This document shows positions 42,030 to 50,731 of a DNA stretch of 64,000 bases, piece by piece. The position numbers were made by a program, and so were the translations under genes. How positions within the stretch are numbered: position 1 is the first letter of the stretch; the number at the start of each line of letters is the position of its first letter. The notes under the pieces were generated by a model. It worked only from the letters and a program-made list of their open reading frames with translations, was not told where the DNA came from and ran no database searches. Source of the stretch: Streptomyces aculeolatus (GTDB lineage Bacteria; Actinomycetota; Actinomycetes; Streptomycetales; Streptomycetaceae); the NCBI RefSeq assembly GCF_020400605.1, contig NZ_JAINRD010000023.1:62001-126000 (forward strand). Reading direction: 5' to 3'.

Positions 42030-43850
42030 TCAGTACGGCCGGAGCCCGTACCCGTAGCGGAAGAGGGGGTCGGCCCCCGGCTGGCGGGACACCGCGGCGT
42101 CCGCCGCCCGGCGCGGCCACGTGACCGGCAGCCGCCCGCCGAACCCGGCGCCGAACAGCGCGTCCGTGATCCCCCGCGCCTCCGTCCCCGGCAGCCACGC
42201 CGCCACGAAGGCGTCCGTACGCGCCAGGGCCTCCCCCAGCACCACCGGCCGCCCGGAGTACAGCACGCCGACGCAGGTCTCCGCGCGCCCGCACACGTCC
42301 GCGAGATCCGCCTCGTTGCGCTTGCCCAGCGCCAGCGTCCCGGAGTCCCCGAACCACTCCGCGTACGGATCCTCGCCGCCCACCCAGATCCCGACGTCGC
42401 CGCGCCCCTCGGTCGCCACCTCGATCCCGGTGCCGGCCGTCGCGCGGCGCAGCGCCTGGAGGAACGTCGTCCCCCGCGTCGTCCGCCCGGTGCCGCCCTG
42501 CCAGCCGACGGACCAGCCGCCGAGCTGCCGCCCCAGGTCGTCGGCGCCGTTGCCGCCGACGACGATGCGGTACGAACCGCGCCGCGGCAGCGGCAGCGCG
42601 CCGCCCTCGTTGCGGAGCAGCACCTGCGAGGCCCGTACCGCCTGCCGCGCGACGGCCCGGTGCCGGGGCGAGCCGACGCCGGCGGTCAGGGCGGGATCGG
42701 TGAAGGGGTCGTCGAAGAGCCCGAGGCGCTCCTTGGCCTCGAGGACGCGGCGCGCGGCGTCGTGCACGCGCTGCCGGGAGATGTCCCCGCCGCGTACGCC
42801 GGCGACGATGGCCCGGTGCACGGCGCGGTGGCCGCGGGAGACCATGACCATGTCGATCCCGGCGCCGACCGCGCGGGCGACCTGCGCGGCGAGGTCCTTG
42901 CCGGGGAGCTGCTGGACGGCGTCGTAGTCGCTGACGACGATGCCGCCGAAGCCGAGTTCGCCCTTGAGCACGCCGGTGAGCAGCCGCCGGTCGCCGTGGG
43001 TCCTGGTGCCGTGGACGCTGCTGTAGCTGGCCATGACGGAGCCGACGCCGGCGTCGACGGCGTCGCGGTACGGGGCGAGGTGCACCCGGCGCAGCTCGGC
43101 CTCGCCGACGCGGACGTCGCCCTGGTCCAGGAGCCGGCCTTCGCCGGTGGCGCTGCCGTAGGCGGTGCCGCCGTCGCCGAGGTAGTGCTTGGCGGTGGCC
43201 AGCACGGAGCGGGGGCCGAGAGCGGGCCCCTGGAACCCCCGCACGGAGGCGGCGCCCAGCTCCCCCACGACGGCGGGATCCTCGGCGTACCCCTCGTACG
43301 TACGCCCCCACCGCACGTCCTGCGGCACGCACACGCAGGGCGTGAACGCCCACCGCACCCCGGCGCCGCGGGTCTCGTCCCGCGCGACGCGCTCGGCGCG
43401 CTCGACGAGGGCGGGGTCGCGGGTGGCGCCCATGCCGATGTGGTGCGGGAAGATCACGGATCCGGTGACGCCGCTCATGCCGTGCACGGCGTCGGCACCG
43501 TAGAGCAACGGGATGCCGAGCCGGCTGCGCATGGCCGCACGCTGGTACCCGTCGACCATCCGGGCCCAGGCGGCGGCGTCGTCGCCCCCGCGGCGGGGGC
43601 CGCCGTCGTCGCCGGCGCTGAGCATGGCGCCGATGCCGAGGCGGGCGAGGTCGCGGGGGTCGTCGAGGAAGGCGTTCTGGACCTGGATCATCTGCCCGGC
43701 CCGCTCGGCGAGGGTCATCCGGGAGAGGCAGTCCTCGGCGGTGCGGCAGCGGGGTGCGGAGGGGCGGGAGTCGGGGGTGCGGGAGGAGGGGGTGGCACAG
43801 GCGACGAGGAGGAGCGGAAGAAGGGAGCAAAGCACGAAGCGGAGACGCAT
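42030..43850 (-). CDS. Glycoside hydrolase family 3 lipoprotein
   Basis: A 606-residue exported protein with a lipobox (LLLVAC, Cys18). The GH3 barrel carries GADAVHG and KHYLGDGGTAYGSATGEG (Lys221, His222). The likely nucleophile Asp308 is in GGIVVSDYDAVQ. The second domain has VVGGNGADDLGRQLGGW. This arrangement resembles beta-glucosidase/exo-glucanase members more than the NagZ type. The substrate, probably a beta-glucan outside the cell, is inference. The ATG at 43850 was chosen because the signal peptide starts there. Confidence 0.9.
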   Translation of the reverse strand: MRLRFVLCSLLPLLLVACATPSSRTPDSRPSAPRCRTAEDCLSRMTLAERAGQMIQVQNAFLDDPRDLARLGIGAMLSAGDDGGPRRGGDDAAAWARMVDGYQRAAMRSRLGIPLLYGADAVHGMSGVTGSVIFPHHIGMGATRDPALVERAERVARDETRGAGVRWAFTPCVCVPQDVRWGRTYEGYAEDPAVVGELGAASVRGFQGPALGPRSVLATAKHYLGDGGTAYGSATGEGRLLDQGDVRVGEAELRRVHLAPYRDAVDAGVGSVMASYSSVHGTRTHGDRRLLTGVLKGELGFGGIVVSDYDAVQQLPGKDLAAQVARAVGAGIDMVMVSRGHRAVHRAIVAGVRGGDISRQRVHDAARRVLEAKERLGLFDDPFTDPALTAGVGSPRHRAVARQAVRASQVLLRNEGGALPLPRRGSYRIVVGGNGADDLGRQLGGWSVGWQGGTGRTTRGTTFLQALRRATAGTGIEVATEGRGDVGIWVGGEDPYAEWFGDSGTLALGKRNEADLADVCGRAETCVGVLYSGRPVVLGEALARTDAFVAAWLPGTEARGITDALFGAGFGGRLPVTWPRRAADAAVSRQPGADPLFRYGYGLRPY

Positions 43851-43958
43851 GCGCCCACCCAACCCACGGAGGGGGCGGAGGGGACCGAGCCACACGGAGC
43901 CGGAACCCCACGTCACCCGCGAGAGGGCGGGCCGGCCCACACCCGGGACCACGCGGGC

Positions 43959-43977
43959 CCGGGGGCGGAGCCCCCGG
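43959..43977 (-). terminator. Hairpin after truA
   Basis: CCGGGGGC pairs with GCCCCCGG around a GGA loop, 24 bases past the truA stop codon. The stem is GC-only with no U-tract. Confidence 0.5.
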
Positions 43978-44001
43978 TGAGGGTCCGGGCGGGGCGAAGC
44001 C

Positions 44002-44856
44002 CTACCCGGCGCCCAGGACGCGGAGGCGGCGCGACGCCAGGTTCCGGGCCGCCAGCTCCCCCGGCGCCGGGTACCCCACCTCCTCCAGCGTCAGCCCGTG
44101 CGGACGCACGACCTGCACCGCCGAGTCCCGTACCGCCGCCCCCAGCACCCGCCCCACCCACTCCGGCTCCCGGTGCCCGTCGCCGACGAAGAGCATCGCG
44201 CCGACCAGCGCCCGCACCATGTTGTGGCAGAAGGCGTCCGCCTTCACCGTCGCCTCCAGCACCCCGTCCGCCCGCCGCTCCCAGCGCAGCTCCAGCAGCC
44301 GCCGGATCGTCGTCGCCCCCTCCCGGCGCTTGCAGAACGCCGCGAAGTCGTGCTCCCCGAGCAGCCGCTCCGCCGCCGCGTTCATCGCGGCGGCGTCCAG
44401 CGGACGGTTGTGCCACAGCACGTGGCCCCGCAGCAGCGGGTCGACCCCGCCGGGGTCGTCGCCGACGCGGTACGCGTAGCGGCGCCAGATGGCCGAGAAG
44501 CGGGCGTTGAAGTGCGGCGGCGCGGCCGTCACCCGCCACACCCGGACGTCGTGGGGCAGCCGCCCCGCCAGCCGCCGCAGCAGCAGTTCCCCGCGCTCCC
44601 CCTGCCCCGCCCACACCGACTCCGGCAGGTCGACGTGCGCCACCTGCCCGCGCGCGTGCACGCCCGCGTCCGTCCGCCCCGCCACCGTCAGCTCGTACGG
44701 CGCGGCCGCCCGCAGGACGACCCGCAGCGCCGTCTCCAGCTCCTCCTGCACCGTCCGCTGGCCCTCGCGCTGCCGCGCCCAGCCGGAGAAGCCGCTCCCG
44801 TCGTACGACAGGTCCAGCCGCACCCGTACGGAGCCGGCCGCCACCTCGTCACTCAC
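44002..44856 (-). CDS. truA: tRNA pseudouridine(38-40) synthase TruA
   Basis: A 284-residue enzyme that makes pseudouridine at tRNA positions 38-40. LDLSYDGSGFSGWARQ and the catalytic Asp63 in AGRTDAGVHARGQV are present, as is HNMVRALVGAMLFVGDG near the C-terminus. The GTG at 44856 is the start. It follows rplQ past a terminator, the usual actinobacterial order. Confidence 0.96.
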   Translation of the reverse strand: MSDEVAAGSVRVRLDLSYDGSGFSGWARQREGQRTVQEELETALRVVLRAAAPYELTVAGRTDAGVHARGQVAHVDLPESVWAGQGERGELLLRRLAGRLPHDVRVWRVTAAPPHFNARFSAIWRRYAYRVGDDPGGVDPLLRGHVLWHNRPLDAAAMNAAAERLLGEHDFAAFCKRREGATTIRRLLELRWERRADGVLEATVKADAFCHNMVRALVGAMLFVGDGHREPEWVGRVLGAAVRDSAVQVVRPHGLTLEEVGYPAPGELAARNLASRRLRVLGAG

Positions 44857-44875
44857 TGCCCTGTTCCTCCCAGCG

Positions 44876-44913
44876 CGACGGGCCCGCTCCCCCCGGGGGA
44901 AACGGGCCCGTCG
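44876..44913 (-). terminator. Terminator after rplQ
   Basis: CGACGGGCCCG pairs with CGGGCCCGTCG (11 bp). Its 16-base loop holds a further C/G run. It lies 19 bases past the rplQ stop codon and before truA. Confidence 0.7.
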
Positions 44914-44931
44914 TCATGCACGAAACGCGTG

Positions 44932-45495
44932 TCAGGCGTCCTTGGCGTCCTTGCCCTCAGCGGCCTCGGCCTCGCCGGCCTCGGACTCGGCGCCCTCGGA
45001 CTCAACGGCCTCGGCGTCCGCCGCCTCGGCGGCCTCCGCGTCCTTCTTCAGACCGGCCGCCGCCTCGTCGCCCGCCACGTCCTTCGCGGAGCGCTTCGTC
45101 GCCGCCTCGGCCTCGCCGACCGCCTCCTGCTGCACGGTCAGCGCCTCGACCAGCTCGATGACCGCCATCTTGGCGTTGTCGCCGCGACGGTTGCCGATCT
45201 TGGTGATCCGGGTGTAGCCGCCCGGGCGGTTGTCGTACCGCGGACCGATCTCGGTGAACAGCGTGTGCACCACGCTCTTGTCCGAGATGAGCTGCATGAC
45301 CTGCCGGCGGTTGTGAAGGTCGCCCTTCTTCGCCTTGGTCACCAGCCGCTCGGCGTACGGACGCAGCCTGCGGGCCTTGGCCTCGGTCGTCGTGATGCGA
45401 CCGTGCTCGAAGAGAGCGGTGGCCAGGTTCCGCAGCATGGCGCGCTCGTGCGCCGCGCCGCCGCCCAGTCGGGCGCCCTTGGTGGGCTTCGGCAT
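44932..45495 (-). CDS. rplQ: 50S ribosomal protein L17
   Basis: A 187-residue protein. The conserved core (PKPTKGARLGGGAAHERAML, NLATALFEHGRI, TEAKARRLRPYAERLVT) is followed by an Ala/Glu-rich acidic tail of about 60 residues. Tails are usual in Streptomyces, but this one is on the long side. Last r-protein gene of the alpha operon, after rpoA. Confidence 0.97.
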   Translation of the reverse strand: MPKPTKGARLGGGAAHERAMLRNLATALFEHGRITTTEAKARRLRPYAERLVTKAKKGDLHNRRQVMQLISDKSVVHTLFTEIGPRYDNRPGGYTRITKIGNRRGDNAKMAVIELVEALTVQQEAVGEAEAATKRSAKDVAGDEAAAGLKKDAEAAEAADAEAVESEGAESEAGEAEAAEGKDAKDA

Positions 45496-45545
45496 GGTGT
45501 TTCTCCTTTACCGCACCGGCCGTGTCAGGTACCGGTGATCGGGGT

Positions 45546-45568
45546 CCGGGGGGCGCAGCGCCCCCCGG
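45546..45568 (-). terminator. Hairpin between rpoA and rplQ
   Basis: CCGGGGGGCG and CGCCCCCCGG form a perfect 10-bp stem with a CAG loop, just 4 bases past the rpoA stop codon. It could attenuate rplQ or only mark the end of one transcript form. Confidence 0.55.
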
Positions 45569-45572
45569 GACA

Positions 45573-46595
45573 TCAGTACTGCTCGGTCTCGACGAAGCCG
45601 GCGTCGGCGTCGTCGTCGGCGCCGAAGGTGTCGGCGGCCGAGGTGGGGTCGAATCCGGGCGGGCTGTCCTTCAGGGCCAGACCCATGCCGGCCAGCTTCG
45701 CCTTGACCTCGTCGATCGACTTCGCGCCGAAGTTGCGGATGTCGAGGAGGTCCGCCTCGGAGCGGGCCACGAGCTCGCCCACCGAGTGGATGCCCTCGCG
45801 CTTGAGGCAGTTGTACGAGCGGACCGTGAGCTCCAGCTCCTCGATCGGCAGCGCCAGGTCCGCGGCCAGGGCGGCATCCGTCGGGGACGGACCCATGTCG
45901 ATGCCCTCGGCGTCGATGTTCAGCTCGCGGGCCAGGCCGAAGAGCTCGACCAGGGTCTTGCCGGCCGAGGCCACCGCGTCACGCGGGCGCATGCACGGCT
46001 TGGACTCGATGTCGACGATCAGCTTGTCGAAGTCCGTGCGCTGCTCGACACGGGTCGCCTCGACCTTGTAGCTGACCTTGAGTACCGGCGAGTAGATGGA
46101 GTCGACCGGGATCCGGCCGATCTCCTGGCCGACCTGCTTGTTCTGCACGGCGGAGACGTAGCCGCGGCCGCGCTCGACGGTCAGCTCCATCTCCAGCTTG
46201 CCCTTGCCGTTGAGCGTGGCCAGGACCAGGTCCGGGTTGTGCACCTCGACGCCGGCCGGCGGGGCGATGTCGGCGGCGGTCACCACGCCCGGGCCCTGCT
46301 TGCGCAGGTACATCACGACGGGCTCGTCGTGCTCGGAGGAGATGACGAGCTGCTTGATGTTGAGGATGAGGTCGGTGACGTCCTCCTTGACGCCCGGCAC
46401 GGTGGTGAACTCGTGCAGAACGCCGTCGATCCGGATGTTGGTGACCGCGGCACCCGGGATCGAGGAGAGGAGCGTACGACGCAGAGAGTTGCCGAGGGTG
46501 TAGCCGAAGCCGGGCTCCAGCGGCTCGATGACGAACCGGGAGCGGTACTCCTCGACGACCTCTTCGGTGAGAGAGGGACGCTGAGCGATCAGCAT
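45573..46595 (-). CDS. rpoA: RNA polymerase alpha subunit
   Basis: A 340-residue subunit that nucleates polymerase assembly and contacts promoter UP elements. The N-terminal domain has EPLEPGFGYTLGNSLRRTLLSS and GRGYVSA. The C-terminal helix-hairpin-helix has IEELELTVRSYNCLKREGI and LLDIRNFGAKSIDEV. Its acidic tail (GADDDADAGFVETEQY) is Streptomyces-like. It lies between rpsD and rplQ. Confidence 0.98.
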   Translation of the reverse strand: MLIAQRPSLTEEVVEEYRSRFVIEPLEPGFGYTLGNSLRRTLLSSIPGAAVTNIRIDGVLHEFTTVPGVKEDVTDLILNIKQLVISSEHDEPVVMYLRKQGPGVVTAADIAPPAGVEVHNPDLVLATLNGKGKLEMELTVERGRGYVSAVQNKQVGQEIGRIPVDSIYSPVLKVSYKVEATRVEQRTDFDKLIVDIESKPCMRPRDAVASAGKTLVELFGLARELNIDAEGIDMGPSPTDAALAADLALPIEELELTVRSYNCLKREGIHSVGELVARSEADLLDIRNFGAKSIDEVKAKLAGMGLALKDSPPGFDPTSAADTFGADDDADAGFVETEQY

Positions 46596-46651
46596 AAACG
46601 TGTTCCTTCAGTCGTGGGCGCCCGCTATTTGACGCCCGCTGTACCGACCAG

Positions 46652-46693
46652 GGTACGGGCGGCACGGCGCAAACGCGCCATACCGCCCGTACC
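46652..46693 (-). terminator. Hairpin between rpsD and rpoA
   Basis: GGTACGGGCGG and CCGCCCGTACC form a perfect 11-bp outer stem. A GGCGC/GCGCC inner stem closes a 4-base loop. It lies 20 bases past the rpsD stop codon, so it could terminate part of the transcript or act in S4-linked control. Confidence 0.6.
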
Positions 46694-46713
46694 TGCGAGC
46701 ACTGCCCGAAGAT

Positions 46714-47340
46714 CTACTTCGAGTAGAGCTCGACGATGAGCTGCTCCTGCACCTGGGTGTCGATCACCTGGCGCTCGGGCAGGCTGTGCACGAGGATCCG
46801 CAGGTTCGACGGGATCGCCTCCAGCCAGGCCGGGACGGTCCTGTCGCCGGCCTCCGCCTGCGCCACCGCGAAGGGGGTCAGGTTCCTGGAGGACTCGCGG
46901 ACCTCGATGATGTCGTTCGGCACGACGCGGGCCGACGGAATGTCGGTCTTGCGACCGTTGACCGTGATGTGGCCGTGCCGGACGAGCTGGCGGGCGTGGT
47001 CGCGGGACTTGGCGAAGCCGGCCCGGTAGACCACGTTGTCCAGCCGCGTTTCGAGGATGCGCAGCAGGTTCTCGCCGGTCTTGCCGGACTGCCGGTTGGC
47101 CTCGTTGTAGTAACCGCGGAACTGCTTCTCCAGCACCCCGTAGATGCGCGCGCACTTCTGCTTCTCGCGCTTCTGCAGCAGGTACTCGCTGTCCTTGGTG
47201 CGCCCGCGCCCGTGCTCACCCGGGGGGTAAGGACGGATCTCGATCGGGCACTTAGCGCTCTCGCACTTGGCTCCCTTGAGGAAGAGCTTCTGCTTCTCCC
47301 GACGGCAACGCTTGCAGTCGGCCCCGGTGTAACGCGCCAT
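46714..47340 (-). CDS. rpsD: 30S ribosomal protein S4, zinc-ribbon (C+) form
   Basis: A 208-residue primary 16S-binding protein. It starts MARYTGADCKRCRREKQKLF. Four Cys (C9, C12, C26, C31) form the zinc site of the C+ type. PYPPGEHGRGR and the S4 RNA-binding domain (RLDNVVYRAGFAKSRDHARQ, LVRHGHITVNG) follow. S4 is the translational repressor of the alpha operon in enteric bacteria. Its place between rpsK and rpoA is ancestral (also in Mycobacterium). As I recall, S. coelicolor has its S4 gene elsewhere (SCO1505), and that protein lacks the cysteines. Confidence 0.97.
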   Translation of the reverse strand: MARYTGADCKRCRREKQKLFLKGAKCESAKCPIEIRPYPPGEHGRGRTKDSEYLLQKREKQKCARIYGVLEKQFRGYYNEANRQSGKTGENLLRILETRLDNVVYRAGFAKSRDHARQLVRHGHITVNGRKTDIPSARVVPNDIIEVRESSRNLTPFAVAQAEAGDRTVPAWLEAIPSNLRILVHSLPERQVIDTQVQEQLIVELYSK

Positions 47341-47367
47341 GTCTTGTCGTCTCCTACTTCGCTTTTC

Positions 47368-47772
47368 TCAGACCCGGCGGCGCTTCGGCGGGCGGCAGCC
47401 GTTGTGCGGGGTGGGCGTGACGTCCTGGATGGACCCGACCTCGAGGCCGGTGGCCTGGAGGGAGCGGATCGCGGTCTCACGGCCGGAGCCGGGACCCTTC
47501 ACGAAGACGTCGACCTTGCGCATGCCGTGCTCCTGGGCGCGGCGGGCGGCGGACTCGGCTGCCATCTGGGCGGCGAAGGGCGTCGACTTGCGCGAGCCCT
47601 TGAAGCCGACATGGCCGGCGGAGGCCCACGAGATCACGTTCCCGGACGGGTCGGTGATCGAGATGATCGTGTTGTTGAACGTGCTCTTGATGTGAGCGTG
47701 GCCATGGGCCACGTTCTTCTTTTCCTTGCGGCGGACCTTCTTGGCCCCGGCCGCTCGGCTCTTCGGAGGCAT
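47368..47772 (-). CDS. rpsK: 30S ribosomal protein S11
   Basis: A 134-residue platform protein (AHIKSTFNNTIISITDPSGN, ASAGHVGFKGSRKSTPFAAQ, SIQDVTPTPHNGCRPPKRRR). It is conserved in full. It follows rpsM by 69 bases. Confidence 0.98.
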   Translation of the reverse strand: MPPKSRAAGAKKVRRKEKKNVAHGHAHIKSTFNNTIISITDPSGNVISWASAGHVGFKGSRKSTPFAAQMAAESAARRAQEHGMRKVDVFVKGPGSGRETAIRSLQATGLEVGSIQDVTPTPHNGCRPPKRRRV

Positions 47773-47841
47773 TCGGTGTTATCTCCCGTGGAGGTGGTCG
47801 GTCCTGCAGCGATGCGGACGCACGGAGCGGACCGCTGCGGA

Positions 47842-48222
47842 CTACTTCTTGCCCGGCTTCTTCTTGCCGGCGATGGCGCGACGCGGACCCTTGCGGGTGC
47901 GGGCGTTGGTGGAGGTGCGCTGACCGTGGACGGGCAGTCCGCGGCGGTGCCGCAGGCCCTGGTAGCAGCCGATCTCGACCTTGCGCCGGATGTCCGCCTG
48001 GATCTCGCGGCGGAGGTCACCCTCGGTCCTGAGGTTGTTGTCCACGAACTCGCGGATCTTGACCAGCTCTTCCTCGGTCAGATCGCGGACGCGGGTGTCG
48101 GGGCTCACCCCGGTCGCGGCCAGCGTCTGCTGGGAGAGCGTCCGGCCGATGCCGAACACGTAGGTGAGGGCGACCTCCACGCGCTTCTCGCGCGGGATGT
48201 CGACACCTGCAACGCGTGCCAT
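47842..48222 (-). CDS. rpsM: 30S ribosomal protein S13
   Basis: A 126-residue head protein contacting tRNA and the 50S bridge. RVAGVDIPREKRVEVALTYV, GIGRTLSQQTLAATG and GLRHRRGLPVHGQRTSTNAR are diagnostic. The ATG at 48222 is set by homology. The upstream open frame is not used. Confidence 0.98.
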   Translation of the reverse strand: MARVAGVDIPREKRVEVALTYVFGIGRTLSQQTLAATGVSPDTRVRDLTEEELVKIREFVDNNLRTEGDLRREIQADIRRKVEIGCYQGLRHRRGLPVHGQRTSTNARTRKGPRRAIAGKKKPGKK

Positions 48223-48416
48223 TAAAGGCTCCTGATGTCCTGTCGGAGGTCTTCCGCAGCACCGTTCCCGTAATTTGCTACGAGCCGGGTCCCCGGCCTC
48301 CGAGCCGGGGGTGTCGTCCCACACACGTTCGTGGGGGTCGGGTGGCTGCTTTTACTTGTTCGCTTGTGCGTCGCGCGACGAGCTGCGAGCGGTGCGAGGC
48401 GATGGGTCGGCGTACG

Positions 48417-48530
48417 TCAGCCCTGGCGCTGCTTGTGGCGCAGGTTTTCGCAGATGACCATGACCCGGCCGTGGCGGCGGATCACCTTGCACTTGTCGCA
48501 GATCTTCTTGACGCTCGGCTTGACCTTCAT
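48417..48530 (-). CDS. rpmJ: 50S ribosomal protein L36 (zinc-binding form)
   Basis: A 37-residue protein, MKVKPSVKKICDKCKVIRRH...HKQRQG. Cys11, Cys14, Cys27 and His32 form the zinc site, so this is the C+ form. The gene is shorter than a typical gene-finder limit but is exactly conserved between infA and rpsM. Confidence 0.97.
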   Translation of the reverse strand: MKVKPSVKKICDKCKVIRRHGRVMVICENLRHKQRQG

Positions 48531-48588
48531 GTGTCTGGAGGTTCTCCGGGTCGGTGCCCCGCCCCACGGGAGCGGGACGAAGCAAGAT

Positions 48589-48810
48589 CTACTTGTAGCG
48601 GTAGACGATCCGTCCGCGCGTCAGGTCGTACGGAGACAGCTCCACCACGACCCTGTCGTCGGGAAGGATACGGATGTAGTGCATCCGCATCTTGCCGCTG
48701 ATGTGCGCGAGGACCTGGTGCCCGTTCTGGAGTTCCACCTTGAACATCGCGTTCGGCAGAGACTCGACGACGGTGCCCTCGATCTCGATGGCCCCTTGTT
48801 TTTTGGCCAT
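48589..48810 (-). CDS. infA: Translation initiation factor IF-1
   Basis: A 73-residue OB-fold factor that blocks the ribosomal A site during initiation. AKKQGAIEIEGTVVESLPNA and LSPYDLTRGRIVYRYK are standard. First gene of the infA-rpmJ-rpsM-rpsK-rpsD-rpoA-rplQ operon, 58 bases before rpmJ. Confidence 0.98.
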   Translation of the reverse strand: MAKKQGAIEIEGTVVESLPNAMFKVELQNGHQVLAHISGKMRMHYIRILPDDRVVVELSPYDLTRGRIVYRYK

Positions 48811-48884
48811 GCTTGAGCGCTTCACCTTCCGGATTCGGCTACCTGGATGGTCCAGGGCACACGGGTGCACGGGACCGACGAGTC

Positions 48885-48914
48885 AGTCTACGCGACCCGC
48901 ACCGGAAAGGCGAA
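48885..48914 (-). promoter_or_regulatory. Probable infA promoter
   Basis: On the minus strand, TTCGCC and TAGACT are 18 bases apart, ending about 75 bases before the infA start. The -10 is good and the -35 moderate. Confidence 0.5.
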
Positions 48915-48986
48915 ATCGGGAGTGTGCCCGCTGAGCAAGATCATTAAGCGCCCGGCGGCCCGGGCGCCGGGGCGTGCGCCGAGGCG

Positions 48987-49823
48987 TCAGTCCAGCGGAT
49001 CCGGGGCCGCCGTGATCCCGTACGCGGCGAGCTTCTCGCGGCCGCCGTCCGGGGCCGTCAGCACCAGCGGACCGGCCTCGGTCAGGGCCACCGAGTGCTC
49101 CCAGTGGCTCGACCAGCTGCCGTCGTCCGTCTTGACCGTCCACTCGTCGGCCAGCACGTGCGTGCGCGGGGTGCCGAGGCTGACCATCGGCTCGATCGCG
49201 ATGCAGAACCCCGGGACGAGCTTGGGGCCGCGGCCGCGCCGCTTGTCCACGTAGTTCAGGAGGTGCGGGTCCATGTGCATCTGCGAGCCGATGCCGTGGC
49301 CCCCGTAGTCCTCGACGATGCCGTACTTGCCGGAGGCCGGGCGCGGCTGCCGGCGGATGTAGCCCTCGATGGCCGCGGAGATGTCCACGAGCCGGTGGCC
49401 CTTGCGGACGGCGGCGATGCCGGCCCACATGGACTCCTCGGTCACCCGGCTCAGCTCGTGCAGCTCCGCCTTGTGACCGGAGCCGACGAAGGCCGTGATG
49501 GCGGCGTCCGCGTGCCAGCCGTCGACGATGGCGCCGGCGTCGATGGAGATCACGTCGCCCTCGCGCAGCACGGTCTCCCGGTCCGGGATGCCGTGGACGA
49601 CGACGTCGTTGACCGACGTGCAGATGTTGCCGGGGAAGCCCCCGTACCCCAGGAAGTTCGGCTTGGCGCCGTGGTCGGCGAGGACCTTGGCGGCGATCTC
49701 GTCGAGGTCCTTCGTGGTGGCCCCGGGCACGGCGGCGGCGGCGCACGCCTGGTGCATGGCCGCGACGACGAGGCCGGCGGCCCGCATCTTCGCGATCTGT
49801 TCCGGGGTCTTGATCTCCACCAT
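48987..49823 (-). CDS. map: Methionine aminopeptidase, type I
   Basis: A 278-residue metalloprotease that removes N-terminal Met from new proteins. The metal ligands lie in SIDAGAIVDGWHADAA, GHGIGSQMHMDP and IAIEPMVSLG. The ATG at 49823 is preceded by AGGAGG. In Streptomyces map follows adk. Here a terminator separates them by 240 bases, so map probably also has its own promoter. Confidence 0.96.
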   Translation of the reverse strand: MVEIKTPEQIAKMRAAGLVVAAMHQACAAAAVPGATTKDLDEIAAKVLADHGAKPNFLGYGGFPGNICTSVNDVVVHGIPDRETVLREGDVISIDAGAIVDGWHADAAITAFVGSGHKAELHELSRVTEESMWAGIAAVRKGHRLVDISAAIEGYIRRQPRPASGKYGIVEDYGGHGIGSQMHMDPHLLNYVDKRRGRGPKLVPGFCIAIEPMVSLGTPRTHVLADEWTVKTDDGSWSSHWEHSVALTEAGPLVLTAPDGGREKLAAYGITAAPDPLD

Positions 49824-50009
49824 GACGGCTGCTGCCTCCTGGGCCGGCGAGGGACGTCTCCCCCCACCACGATACGTGCCCGGCACGGCCCGCCGGACGG
49901 GGACCGGTGGGACCGGGCGTAGAAGGGTCGTAGAGGGTCGTACGGGGGTCGTGCGGCTCCGGGACCGGCGGGGGCCGCGCCAGGCGCCGTACGGGCCTTG
50001 AAACCCCGA

Positions 50010-50039
50010 CAGCCGGCCCCCGCGGGCGGGGACCGGCTG
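50010..50039 (-). terminator. Terminator after adk
   Basis: CAGCCGG pairs with CCGGCTG, and inside it CCCCGC pairs with GCGGGG, with one mismatch. The transcript then reads GGGGTTTC. It is 23 bases past the adk stop codon. Confidence 0.65.
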
Positions 50040-50062
50040 GATGTCCGCGGCGGGACGGCGAC

Positions 50063-50731
50063 TCAGGACCGGTCTGCGGAGACCTCGCCGGGCAGCGCCT
50101 GCATCGCCCGCCGGGTGACCTCGGCCACGGAGCCGAGCGCCGAGATCGTGGTCACCAGGCCCTGGGCCTTGAAGTAGTCGATGATCGGCTCGGTCTCCTC
50201 GTGGTAGACCTCCAGCCGGCGGCGGACGGTGTCCTCGTTGTCGTCGTCGCGCTGGTACAGCTCGCCGCCGCAGATGTCGCACACGCCCTCGCGCTCCGGC
50301 GGGGAGTACGTGACGTGGAAGACGTGGCTGCTGTCGTTGCGGCAGATCCGGCGGCCGGCGATGCGCTTGACGACCTCGTCCTCCGGCACCTCCAGGTCGA
50401 GCACGGCGTCGAGCTCGAGCCCGGCCTCCTTCAGCAGCCCGTCGAGCGACACCGCCTGCGCCACGTTCCGCGGGAAGCCGTCCAGCAGGAAGCCGCCCTC
50501 GGCGTCGGGCTGCTCCATGCGGTCCCAGGCCATCCCCACGGTTACCTCGTCCGGCACCAGGTTGCCCGCCTCCATGTACGCCTTCGCCTGCCGGCCCAGG
50601 TCCGTGCCCTTGCTGATGTTGGCACGGAAGAGGTCGCCGGTGGAGATGTGCGGGATCGACAGGTTCTTGGCGAGCAGGGCGGCCTGCGTGCCCTTGCCCG
50701 CACCGGGGGGCCCGACGAGGACGATTCGCAT
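50063..50731 (-). CDS. adk: Adenylate kinase
   Basis: A 222-residue enzyme that interconverts ATP+AMP and 2 ADP. The P-loop is VGPPGAGKGT, then STGDLFRANIS and FLLDGFPRN. It has the long lid with a zinc-ribbon-like CRNDSSH...CDICGG. The start overlaps the secY stop by 1 base (TGATG), so the two are coupled. Confidence 0.97.
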   Translation of the reverse strand: MRIVLVGPPGAGKGTQAALLAKNLSIPHISTGDLFRANISKGTDLGRQAKAYMEAGNLVPDEVTVGMAWDRMEQPDAEGGFLLDGFPRNVAQAVSLDGLLKEAGLELDAVLDLEVPEDEVVKRIAGRRICRNDSSHVFHVTYSPPEREGVCDICGGELYQRDDDNEDTVRRRLEVYHEETEPIIDYFKAQGLVTTISALGSVAEVTRRAMQALPGEVSADRS

